In this document: in pieces, positions 1 to 9,445 of the stretch
How positions within the stretch are numbered: position 1 is the first letter of the stretch
How the letters are laid out: each line of letters begins with the position of its first letter
DNA from: Bacteroidota bacterium
GTDB taxonomy: Bacteria > Bacteroidota > Bacteroidia > AKYH767-A > OLB10
Assembly (NCBI GenBank): GCA_016709725.1
Contig: JADJMG010000008.1
Coordinates: 1 to 64,000 of the forward strand
Direction of reading: 5' to 3'
DNA: 64,000 nt
Translations under genes and position numbers: made by a program
The notes under the pieces: generated by a model
What the model was told of the DNA's origin: nothing
What the model saw: only the letters and a program-made list of their open reading frames with translations
The model's database searches: none

Positions 1-64
1 GTAACTCCACTAAAATATTACGGACATAATTATAGCTATCATAAACAATTCGTTTCATAAAAGT

Positions 65-526
65 ATGCAAAAGGATATTTCAATTTACTTTGACGAACCC
101 AAGTCGTTTGAACCAACAAACACGAAAGCGTTGGGTGGTATAGTGGGTTTGTATTTCATCTTCACTCAAAAGACTTTCATTCAATATCCGTTTGATAAGT
201 CAAAGTTGCTTTACATTGGAATGAGTGAAAAGAAAACAAACAGTATTGGTAACAGATTAAGCGGACACTTTGAAGGCAAATCCAAAAATGTAGGACTTGT
301 AAATTACAGAAAGATAGAACCTCTATTATTTACTTATTTGAATTTTGACATTATTAAAGCAAATTGGGATTTCAGAATTGAAGACCTTGAAAGCTATTTC
401 ATTTTAAGTTTTGTTGAGCATTACGGAGTATATCCAATTTGCAACAACAAAACAGGAGCTGAAATTCATAGCAGTGAGTTGAAAGTGAATTTGAAAATTG
501 ATTGGAACTATTTTAAAAATATATAA
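65..526 (+). CDS. GIY-YIG-fold nuclease-like protein
   Basis: A 153-residue protein whose order of motifs matches the GIY-YIG endonuclease fold. GLY is at residues 28-30, YIG at 50-52, an arginine (R64) sits in the following helix, a glutamate (E109) lies in a helix, and an Asn pair is at 127-128. These are the positions expected for the GIY, YIG, Arg, Glu and Asn elements that cut DNA in this superfamily. It has no signal peptide or membrane segment, so it should act in the cytoplasm. Its stop lies four bases before the start of the next gene, an SMC-like ATPase, so the two are probably co-transcribed and functionally linked. The pairing recalls two-gene anti-phage modules made of a nuclease and an ATPase, but I do not recognise a named family. 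A non-catalytic GIY-YIG-like protein remains possible. Confidence 0.62.
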   Translation: MQKDISIYFDEPKSFEPTNTKALGGIVGLYFIFTQKTFIQYPFDKSKLLYIGMSEKKTNSIGNRLSGHFEGKSKNVGLVNYRKIEPLLFTYLNFDIIKANWDFRIEDLESYFILSFVEHYGVYPICNNKTGAEIHSSELKVNLKIDWNYFKNI

Positions 527-529
527 CCG

Positions 530-1054
530 ATGGACAACAAAGTAAAAATCTTAGGAAATTTTTTGGATGACTTCTTTACCAACATTTCTAAAATCAAGAA
601 TGTAGATAAAGGACTTGCTGAGTCCTTAGCAAACTTATATAATCAAGGTAAGTTGTCAGACACCAATGTCAAAACGAACTTTCAAATCTTAGAGATAAAG
701 ATGCCAACAAAAATTAAAAAGATTTCGATTACTGGACTTCGTGGAGTTCAAGAGACAATGGAACTCCGTTGTCGGAAAAAATCAATTTTGCTTTATGGCG
801 ACAACGGAACAGGCAAGAGTAGCATCTCTGATTCTTTGGAATGGTTTTTCAATGATTCAGTAAGTCATTTAGCAGGACAAGAAATTGATTTGAAAGATGC
901 TTTGCGAAACGCAAACATTGCGGACACAGATGTTTCTTCAGTTGAAATAGATTTTACCAAAGCGGCTGTTAATTCCAGTAAAACACTAAGCAATAAAAAG
1001 GTAAATTGGTTTCTGACTATTCAAACAAGTCAGACGACTTTGATGATTTTATAA
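530..1054 (+). pseudogene. SMC/RecF-like ATPase, N-terminal fragment
   Basis: This is the amino-terminal part of a large ATPase that continues, frameshifted, to 2958. A beta strand and loop around residues 60-85 lead into a Walker A motif (GDNGTGKSS, residues 90-98), as in RecF/SMC/Rad50-type ATPases. A helix with SDSLEWFF follows, typical of this class. The frame breaks near 1020-1054. The next frame reads on with the same style of protein (KSDDFDDFINQ), and further single-base slips fall near 1140, 1156, 1235 and 1315. Between 1440 and 1514 there are also two in-frame TAA codons. The gene starts four bases after the GIY-YIG gene. The combined product would be about 800 residues. Confidence 0.6.
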
Positions 1055-1513
1055 ATCAAACACAAGGCGAAAACCTTATTCTACGTTATCAGTTTCTCAC
1101 GGACTTCATTGATAAAACCAAAGGCGATAAACTCAAGTTTATCTGATGTATTGGGTTTGCAGAAGTAAACAAGACGAAAGAAGTTTTGAAGAAAGCATAC
1201 AACTCTATCAAAACTGAAATCAAAATCAGAATTACGAATCTCAAATCAATACTCAAAACAAGTTCAAATTGAAAAAATTAGGTGCAGCAATCGGAGTAGA
1301 AAAGGAATTTGTTTGAGAAGGTGAACGAAATAATTACTCCATTGAATTTGGGTGTATTGGTAAAGTCATTCAAAGACATTGATGCAGTTCTTACTTTACT
1401 CAAAGCCCCTGCAAATACAAAAGTTCTAAAATGAATTTTTTTTTCTTGAAAATTGTAAAACACTTTGGAACAATCTGAAAGGCGAAATTAATTGTTAATT
1501 CAGATAAGATGAA

Positions 1514-2377
1514 TTGCTTAAAGACATTCAGAAACGATTAAAACAGATTGAAGAATCAACAAAGTTAAAAGCTGCTTTTGATTCAGCTAAACAGACAGTC
1601 ATTAAACTTTCAGCCGAGAGAATTAAACGGCTTGACCTTTTGCGTAGTGACACTCACTACAACGAAAAATCTTTTGAGCCAATTAAAAAAGCAATTGATG
1701 ATTTAGTTATAAAAATTTCCGCTTATGAAAAAGACGGTAACGAAAAAGTAACATCGGGTAATAAAATTTCAGAAGCCAAGACATTAAAACTTAAAGAAAC
1801 CGACTTTGCAATTCTGACAACGCTAACTTCAAAAATCACAGCCATACAAGCAGCATTGAAAAAAGATAACAATGCTGTTACCTATTCAAACATTTCATCT
1901 GCAAAAGATGCCTTCTTACGCATTAAGAAATTTGAGAAGGAAAAGAAAGTCTTAGAAGACCAGAGGGCATCAATGGAAGTCATCTACAACGAATTTGTAA
2001 AGAAGCAAAAGGAAGGACTTGAAAATTTTATCACAACATTTTCAGGAACGATAAACGATTACTATCAGTTTATGAATCCTGGCGAACAATTTCAAGAATT
2101 GAAAATTGTACCCATTGGTGAGGACGACACACTCAACGGAATTACTATTGAGTATCAGTATAACGGCAACTGGGTTTCACCACCACAGAAGTATTTTAGT
2201 GAATCACATCTTAACTGCTTTGGTTTATCATTCTTCTTAGCTTCTGTTATCGCTTTCAATAAAGAGAATAAGTTTATGCTTTTGGACGATGTTATTTCAA
2301 GTTTTGACAGCAACCACAGAAAACGATTTGCCGACTTGATATTTGAAAAGTTTGCGGACTACCAAATCATTTACTGA
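1514..2377 (+). pseudogene. SMC/RecF-like ATPase, coiled coil and Walker B fragment
   Basis: Middle part of the ATPase begun at 530. The first 150 residues are Lys/Glu-rich and helical, as in the coiled-coil arms of SMC-like proteins. A sequence ending in LSFFLASV, a signature-like helix, follows. Next comes FMLLDDVISSFD, a Walker B strand with two acidic residues followed by a D-loop, and then a helix with HRKRF. The reading frame is lost at 2370-2372, where one T missing from a short T run turns IILLTHENEW, the usual switch-histidine strand of these ATPases, into a stop. Restoring that base joins this fragment to the one at 2404. The methionine at 1514 is not a true start. Confidence 0.62.
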
Positions 2378-2403
2378 CACACGAAAACGAATGGTATCAG
2401 TAT

Positions 2404-2958
2404 GTGAGCCAACTTGCAAAAAGAAAGAACTGGCTAATCAATGAAATCAAATGGAGTGATGCAAGCGGAACTCACTTAGAAGATAAGCCAACTGACATAA
2501 GAGAAATAATAGAAACAAATTTAGCCAAGGGCGCTGTTGACCTTTTGGGAAATCCTATCAGAAAATACCTTGAACACACTCTGAAAGATATTTGTGCAAA
2601 CCTTGAAGTTAAAGTGAGTTTTAGAATGAATGAATTAAATGAGAAGCGGATGCCTGACGAACTACTGAACGAATTGAAATCAAAAATCAACAAGAGCAGT
2701 AAAGAACTTCAAGCACAAATGCCAATCATTGACAGAATAATTAACTCAAACATTTTAGGCAATTTGCTTTCCCACGACAATCGATTTTCTCCGAAGTTAG
2801 GCGACCTCAAAGCATTTTGGGCAGACCTCAATGCAATGGAGAAATTATTTTATTGTCAAGATGCAGCTTGCAAAAAACCTGTTTTAGTTAAACACTACGA
2901 CACAGTAAAAAAGAGAATCAGATGTGGATGTGATAAAACAAATTATGATTGGAAATAG
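2404..2958 (+). pseudogene. SMC/RecF-like ATPase, C-terminal fragment with zinc-ribbon-like end
   Basis: C-terminal part of the same ATPase; the frame is open upstream through THENEWYQYVSQLAKR. It is a mainly helical domain of about 150 residues, with a LLSHDNRF stretch near residue 128. It ends in a small CxxxxC...CxC cluster (CQDAAC and RCGC) that looks like a zinc ribbon. The helical region resembles C-terminal extensions found on stand-alone ATPases of defence modules, but I cannot assign a family. No further gene of this module is visible after the stop at 2958. Confidence 0.5.
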
Positions 2959-3321
2959 CCAACCCGCAGGTGTAAGCACATTTGCAAGCCGCACAAGCCC
3001 AAGCACAGACCAAAGCTTGCAAAAGAGCTTCCACCTTTCCCACCCTGACAAAATTGAATTAAAAAAAATCTCCTCCCCTTCTGAAAATAAAAAATACACA
3101 ACCGCACAACCCAAAGACAGACAAAAATCAGTTGCAATGCAGACACCAAAACCGTTGACAGTAAAGCGTTTCAACTACTCGGTAGACAGAAGGCCAGCTT
3201 GTAACACGGGTTTGGCAAAAGTGGCGGTTCAGTACTCCGCAGACACATTTGTGGTTAATCAAAGTTTCATTCTCCGTATCAACATTTATGCTGACTTCTC
3301 CACCCTTCATCCCTAAAAAAC
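2959..3321. other. Non-coding tail after the ATPase gene, compositionally distinct
   Basis: About 360 bases with no credible gene. The stretch is rich in CAAGC/GCACAAGCCC-type words and differs in composition from its surroundings. It carries an eight-base inverted repeat (TTGCAAGC at 2982-2989, GCTTGCAA at 3015-3022) and a GC-rich segment around 3205-3240 (GGCAAAAGTGGCGGTTCAG). From memory, similar tails are seen after laterally moving genes in other Bacteroidota, so it could be a dispersed or cassette-associated repeat. Nothing in this window repeats it. Confidence 0.3.
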
Positions 3322-3351
3322 AAAAAGGTCGGCTAAACGAGCCGACCTTTT
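3322..3351. terminator. Bidirectional intrinsic terminator
   Basis: A perfect hairpin with stem AAAGGTCGGCT / AGCCGACCTTT and a five-base loop, with an A run on the left and a T run on the right. It lies between the plus-strand ATPase locus and the minus-strand giant gene ending at 3397, so it can end transcription from both sides. Confidence 0.85.
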
Positions 3352-3396
3352 ACTGTAAACTATAATACTACTAATGCATTCGAATTTTTCAATTGC

Positions 3397-3777
3397 TTAA
3401 TACACCACTACGCGTTGCTGAAGTCTCCTTCCCTCTTCATTCACTACGATTAAGTAAACTCCTCTTGCTAATTCTGCAGTTTCATAGCGGGTGGAATAGA
3501 GTAATCCATTTCCGACAATTGATTTTGTATTTACCAACCGTCCCTCGGCATCCATCATTTCAATGGTGAACGAAACATTCTCTTTCGTTTGATAGAACAA
3601 TTCGAATTGATCGTGTGCAGGGTTTGGATAGATATTAAATACATTACCGCTAAGATCCCCTTCACGAATACAACTGGTTACTGTAATTCCAGCTAAGTTT
3701 CGAATGGTTGAATTTCCGCAAGTGTTTATGGCTTGTACTGAAATCAATTGATTCGTAGCAGCATTTGGTCCGTACAA
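3397..3777 (-). CDS. Giant T9SS protein, type A sorting domain fragment
   Basis: 126 residues. After the end of an Ig-like unit (SVQAINTCGNSTIRNL) comes a classic T9SS type A C-terminal domain. It has an IYPNPAHDQFEL strand, a middle strand with MMDAEGRLV, then ARGVYLIVVNEEGR and a short basic end (LQQRVVVY). In this family the domain routes the protein through the T9SS outer-membrane channel and is cut off or used for surface anchoring. The transcript would run into the hairpin at 3322-3351. Confidence 0.82.
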   Translation of the reverse strand: MYGPNAATNQLISVQAINTCGNSTIRNLAGITVTSCIREGDLSGNVFNIYPNPAHDQFELFYQTKENVSFTIEMMDAEGRLVNTKSIVGNGLLYSTRYETAELARGVYLIVVNEEGRRLQQRVVVY

Positions 3778-3781
3778 TACA

Positions 3782-4231
3782 TTAATTACTTTGGTTCCTT
3801 GTCCACTTACAATGGTTGCAGTTCGATGGAACGGTCCAATTGTATTGCATTGCTCCCGTCACGGTGCCCACTGAGTATTGGAAGTTTCCATTGGTACATA
3901 CATTCACCGGTCCGCTTATGATACTTGGTTGAGCCGGAGGTCCCGTAACCGTGAGTGTACGCAATGTGCTAATGCCACATCCATTTATTGCATACACAGA
4001 AACAGTTCCTGTCGCAAACGAAGCATTCCAATTTACTACGATGCTCGTTCCTGTAGATGAGCCCACGATGGTTCCGTTTACTACACTCCATTGATAGGAG
4101 TTAGCACCTACCATTGGCGTGATGGAATACACCGCACCGGTTACATTACACATTCCCGTTAATGGTCCTGTGATTGGGCCAGGAGCTGGTAGAATATTTA
4201 ATCCAACCGCTTTTGTTCTAGATGGACTCAC
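3782..4231 (-). CDS. Giant T9SS protein, C-terminal Ig-like units
   Basis: 149 residues with two Ig/PKD-like units, one opening GPLTGMCNVTGAVYSI and one opening SGPVNVCTNGNFQYSV, each with a QW or NWTV strand. They join the sorting-domain fragment at 3777 after one frame slip near 3840-3780. Such units are common immediately before T9SS sorting domains and probably act as stalk modules. Confidence 0.6.
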   Translation of the reverse strand: MSPSRTKAVGLNILPAPGPITGPLTGMCNVTGAVYSITPMVGANSYQWSVVNGTIVGSSTGTSIVVNWNASFATGTVSVYAINGCGISTLRTLTVTGPPAQPSIISGPVNVCTNGNFQYSVGTVTGAMQYNWTVPSNCNHCKWTRNQSN

Positions 4232-4238
4232 ACCACAA

Positions 4239-5681
4239 CTATTTCCTGCAACTACCGATATGGTTCCGCCTACAAATCCTGGACCAATATTGAGTTACAC
4301 AAAGTGTTCCGTTAATTCCTTGTTGCATGGCTGCAGCAGTCCACGTAGCGTTTATTGTTGGTGTACCTTGTCCACTGGCAATTGTCATTCCAGTAGGTGC
4401 AGTCCATAAATACGTTGCTCCTAGTACAGGTGTAACTGAATACACACTACTTCCCGCAGTAGCAGGAATACATGCAGAAATGAGAGTGCCTGTAATTGGT
4501 CCAACTAAGATGATTGGTTTTATAGTAACACAAACCGTATCCGTGAAGCAACAAGTTGGATCGTTCGGATTACAACATACCACCACATAGCAAGTATTCT
4601 GTTGTGGATTTGCTTGGAAGGTATTTCCTTGTCCTACAACAATTGGTCCTTCTACCGTTAATGCATACCAAATCGCATTTCCTTCACAACCTGTCACATT
4701 TAGTGTTGCCACGCCACCAGCACAAATGATGGTGTCGTTGCCAGCCGAGATGGTTGTAGTCGGATCACAGCAATACATGGTGGTAATTGTATTCGTTATC
4801 GTAGCTACGCAACCGTTAGGATCGGTGTACGTGAATGTAATCACATAAGATCCAATTCCAGGAGGCGTAAACGTATTTCCGAAGATGCCAGGTCCAGAGA
4901 AGACTCCTGTTCCGCCAGCGAACGGAGACATCACCCATGTATTATTAATATCCACGAAAATATCAGCAGGATTTAATGTTATTGGTCCACCGTTAGAGCA
5001 AATGTCCGTATAGATACTTGGCCAAATTAATATAGGTTGTGGACTTACATACACACAAACTGTATCGGTATCACAACATGCAGGATAAATAGGATCACAA
5101 CAAACGACCATGTAGCAAGTACTTTGTTGAGGGAAAGCATCGAAGATTGGACCTTGTCCAACAACGAATGGTCCTTCAACGCCGAGTTGATACCAAGTAG
5201 TAGCGCCATTACATCCCGTTGCAGTAAGTATCGCAATTCCACCTGCACAGATGGTGGTATCATTTCCAGCAGATACTGTATTTATTGTATCACAACAGAA
5301 GGTCGTGGTTATTGAGTTCGTTATCGTAGCTACGCAACCGTTAGGATCGGTGTAGGTGAATGTGATCACATAAGAACCAATTCCAGGAGGTGTAAACGTA
5401 TTTCCGAATACAGGTCCAGAGAAGACTCCTGTTCCACCGCTGAATGGAACCATCACCCACGTGTTGTTGATATCTACAAATATATCTGCAGGATTTAAAG
5501 TTCTTGGTCCACCGTTCGAGCAGATATCCGTATAAATACTTGGCCAAGCTAATATAGGCTGCGGACTTACACACACACAAACCGTATCGGTATCACAGCA
5601 TGCAGGATACAATGGATCACAACAAACCACCATTAACATGTGCTTTGTTGGGGAAGGCATCGAAGATTGGACCTTGTCCAA
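4239..5681 (-). CDS. Giant T9SS protein, last cysteine-rich units
   Basis: 480 residues covering the last units of the cysteine-rich array (second flavour: ICSNGGP, NPADIFVDINNTWV, IGSYVITFTYTDPNGC). It then leads into the first of the C-terminal Ig-like units (GPITGTLISACIPATAGSSVYSV). The reading is out of frame at both ends: the first 15 or so residues (up to HMLM) and the last 10 or so are shift artefacts. One unit lacks two residues of the GPGIFGNTF loop compared with its neighbours (GPVFGNTF), a genuine length difference. Confidence 0.65.
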   Translation of the reverse strand: MDKVQSSMPSPTKHMLMVVCCDPLYPACCDTDTVCVCVSPQPILAWPSIYTDICSNGGPRTLNPADIFVDINNTWVMVPFSGGTGVFSGPVFGNTFTPPGIGSYVITFTYTDPNGCVATITNSITTTFCCDTINTVSAGNDTTICAGGIAILTATGCNGATTWYQLGVEGPFVVGQGPIFDAFPQQSTCYMVVCCDPIYPACCDTDTVCVYVSPQPILIWPSIYTDICSNGGPITLNPADIFVDINNTWVMSPFAGGTGVFSGPGIFGNTFTPPGIGSYVITFTYTDPNGCVATITNTITTMYCCDPTTTISAGNDTIICAGGVATLNVTGCEGNAIWYALTVEGPIVVGQGNTFQANPQQNTCYVVVCCNPNDPTCCFTDTVCVTIKPIILVGPITGTLISACIPATAGSSVYSVTPVLGATYLWTAPTGMTIASGQGTPTINATWTAAAMQQGINGTLCVTQYWSRICRRNHIGSCRK

Positions 5682-8600
5682 CCACGAATGGTCCTTCTAC
5701 TCCGAGTTGATACCAAGTAACAGCACCATTGCAGCCCGTTGCTTCAAGTATCGCTATTCCACCTGCACAGATGGTGGTGTCATTTCCAGCAGATATTGTA
5801 TTTATTGTATCACAACAGAAGGTCGTGGTTATTGAGTTCGTTATCGTAGCTACGCAACCGTTAGGATCGGTGTAGGTGAATGTGATCACATAAGAACCAA
5901 TTCCAGGAGGTGTAAACGTATTTCCGAAGATGCCAGGACCCGAGAAGACTCCTGTTCCACCGCTGAATGGAACCATCACCCACGTGTTGTTGATATCTAC
6001 AAATATGTCTGCAGGATTTAAAGTTATGGGTCCACCATTCGAGCAGATATCCGTATAAATACTTGGCCATGCTAATACAGGCTGCGGACTTACAAACACA
6101 CAAACCGTATCGGTATCACAACATGCAGGATACAACGGATCACAACAAACAACCATGTAACATGTACTCACTTGAGGGAAGGCATCAAACACTTGACCTT
6201 GAATTACAGGAACTGGACCTTCATTAGTAAGCATATACCAAGTTGGAGTTCCAACAACCTTCCACTTCTAAGATGGCTACTCCACCAGCACAAATGGTGG
6301 TATCGTTTCCAGCAGAAATATGGAATGTAGTATCACAACAGAAAATGACGTTGATGGTATTACAAACCATGGCAGAACATCCTACACTATCGATATAGTA
6401 TATAACAAATAGTATGTGTACCAATGGTAGATGGAGTAAAGATATTACCCAACACCCATGGTCCGGAGAAGTATCCACTTCCACCAAGCTTGATACGGAA
6501 CCCAATTATTATTTACAAAGACTTGAATTTGTGATGAATCAAGAACGATAGGAGCTGAGTTTTGACATACCGACGGATAATTTGTATTCCATTGTAGAAT
6601 TGGATGTGGATTCACATACACACAAACTGTATCGGTATCGCAACATGCAGGATACAACGGATCACAACAAACCACCATGTAACATGTACTCACTTGAGGG
6701 AACGCATCAAATACTTCACCTTGAATTACCGGAACCGGACCTTCATTCGTAAGCATATACCATGTTGGTGTTCCAACACATCCTTCCACTTCTAAGATGG
6801 CAATTCCACCTGCACAAATCGTAGTATCATTTCCAGCAGAAATATTAAATGTAGTATCGCAACAGAAAATGACATTGATGGTATTACAAACCATGGCAGA
6901 ACATCCTGCGCTATCGGTATAGGTGTAACAAATAGTATGCGTACCGATGGTAGATGGCGTAAAGATATTTCCAGCCACAAATGGTCCAGAGAAGACTCCA
7001 CTTCCACCAAAACTTGATAGAAACCCAATTATTATTTACATAAACTAGGATGTTGTTTGAGTCGAGAACAATTGGAGCTGAGTTTTGACAAACCGATGGA
7101 TAATTTGTATTCCATTGTAGAATTGGATGTGGATTCACATACACGCAAACCGTATCGGTATCACAACATGCAGGATACAACGGATCACAACAAACCACCA
7201 AAGTAACAAGTACTCTTGTTGGCATCACATCAACCACATGACCTTGACCAACGACGATTGGACCTTCTCCACACAGCTTATACCAAGTAGCAGGTCCATT
7301 ACATCCATTCACATTCTAAGAATGGCAACACCGCCATGACAAATGGTGGTATCGTTTCCAGCAGAAATATTAAATGTAGTATCACAACAGAAAATGACAT
7401 TGATGGTATTACAAACCGTATTCGTACATCCTACACTATCGGTATAGGTGTAACAAATAGTATGCGTACCGATGGTAGATGGTGTGAATATATTTCCAGT
7501 TACAAATGGTCCAGAGAAAGATCCACTTCCACCCAAACTTGATACCGGAACCCAATTGTTATTTACATAGACCAGAATATTATTTGAATCGAGATAAATC
7601 GGCGCTGAGTTTTGACAAACCGATGGATAATTTGTATTCCATTGCAGAATCGGTAATTCATTTACATAAACACAAACTGTATCCGTATCGCAACACGCAG
7701 GATACAACGGATCACAACATACTACAAAGTAACAAGTGCTCTGCGTTGGCATCACATCTACCACCAGGACCTTGTCCAACGACGATAGGACCTTCCACTG
7801 ACATCTTATACCATGTTGGTGCACCCGTACATCCTGATACATTTAGAATCGCAACACCGCCATGACAAATGGTAGTATCGTTTCCAGCAGAAATATTAAA
7901 TGTAGTATCGCAACAGAAGATGACATTGATGGTATTACAAACGGTATTCGTACATCCTACACTATCGGTATAGGTGTAACAAATAGTATGCGTACCAATG
8001 GTTGATGGTGTGAAGATATTTCCAGAGACAAATGGTCCGGAGAAGACTCCGCTTCCACCCAAACTTGATACAGGAACCCAGTTGTTATTTACATAGACCA
8101 GAATATTATTTGAATCGAGATAAATCGGCGCTGAGTTTTGACAAACCGATGGGAAATTTGTATTCCATTGCAGAATCGGTAATTCATTTACAAACACACA
8201 AACCGTATCGGTATCGCAACATGCAGGATACAACGGATCACAACAAACTACAAAGTAACAAGTACTCTGCGTTGGCATCACATCAACCACAGGACCTTGT
8301 CCAACGACGATAGGTCCTTCCACTGACATCTTATACCAAACAGCAGGACCATTACATCCATTCACATTTAGAATCGCAACACCGCCGTGACAAATGGTAG
8401 TATCGTTTCCTGCAGAAATATTAAATGTAGTATCACAACAGAATATGACGTTGATGGTATTACAAACGGTATTTGTGCATCCAACACTATCAGTATACGT
8501 GTAACAAATGGTATGCGTACCAATAGTAGATGGTGTGAAGATATTTCCAGAGACAAATGGTCCGGAGAAGACTCCGCTTCCACCCAAACTTGATACAGGA

Positions 8601-9445
8601 ACCCAATTATTATTTACATAAACGAGGATGTTATTTGAATCGAGATAAATCGGTGCTGAGTTTTGACAAACCGATGGATAATTTGTATTCCATTGCAGAA
8701 TCGGTAATTCATTTACATAAACACAAACCGTATCTGTATCACAACATGTTGGATACAACGGATCACAACAAACTACAAAGTAACAAGTACTCTGCGTTGG
8801 CATCACATCAACCACAGGACCTTGTCCAACGACGATAGGTCCTTCCACTGACATCTTATACCAAATTGGCGCACCCGTACATCCTGTTACATTTAGAATC
8901 GCAACACCGCCGTGACAAATGGTAGTATCGTTACCAGCTGATATATTAAATGTAGTATCGCAACAGAAGATTACATTGATGGTATTACAAACTGTTTTAG
9001 TACATCCGACACTATCCGTATAGGTATAACAAATAGTATGAGGTCCGATGATTGATGGAGTAAATACATTTCCTACAACACCAGGCCCACTGAAGAATCC
9101 GCTTCCCGGAACCGTGTTAATCGACACCCAATTTCCATTTATAAAAATCTGTATTTGTGATGAGTCTAAGACAATCGGCGCTGAATTTTGACAAACATTA
9201 GGATAAACTGAAGTCCATTGTAATATTGGTAACGGATTTACATTTATACAAACCGTATCGGTATCACAACAACATGTTCCAACTCCACAGCACGTCACTA
9301 CATAGCATGTAGACACTGTTGGGTTTACTTCAATGAATGGACCATTACCTACAAAAATTAAAGTGTCTCCAGAGATGGCATACCACTCTGGCATTCCTGT
9401 GCAACCCGTAACATGTAATGGAACAAAAGTACCTGCGCAAACCGT
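4720..9445 (-). repeat. Nine tandem ~525-bp (175-residue) cysteine-rich coding repeats
   Basis: The anchor word around the codons for GNDTTIC recurs at about 9439, 8916, 8391, 7866, 7340, 6814, 6291, 5768, 5248 and 4723, giving nine intervals of 520-526 bases. The first-flavour units (8916-7340) are nearly identical at the DNA level, which implies recent duplication or gene conversion. Each first-flavour unit encodes 14 cysteines, including three adjacent pairs (FCCD, VCCD, ACCD). Confidence 0.88.
5617..7842 (-). pseudogene. Giant T9SS protein, broken cysteine-rich repeat units
   Basis: This stretch holds about four copies of the 175-residue unit, but in at least five short frames (7309-7842, 6911-7312, 6445-6978, 6224-6505, 5617-6234). 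Each frame shows the same phrases: SAGNDTTICAGG, VCCDPLYPACCDTDTVC, YTDSAGC. Distances between equivalent anchors are 526, 526, 523 and 523 bases, and these are not multiples of three. That pattern fits single-base errors inside otherwise intact units. The units after about 6100 switch to a second flavour with TYTDPNGCVATITN and NPADIFVDINNTW. Confidence 0.65.

Noticed and set aside
1278..1463. Minus-strand 61-codon frame in the ATPase gap
   Set aside because: Lies opposite the frameshifted ATPase coding sequence, which reads well on the plus strand.
2924..3316. A 130-codon frame covering the tail of the ATPase gene
   Set aside because: It starts inside the ATPase frame and gives no domain-like protein; composition reflects the non-coding tail.
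7336..8838. Several plus-strand open frames of 60-120 codons over the repeat array
   Set aside because: They mirror the codons of the minus-strand repeats and recur with the same period; translations are low-complexity and not protein-like.
4720..9445. CRISPR array or satellite DNA
   Set aside because: Units are about 525 bases and encode protein in frame; there are no short repeats with unique spacers.
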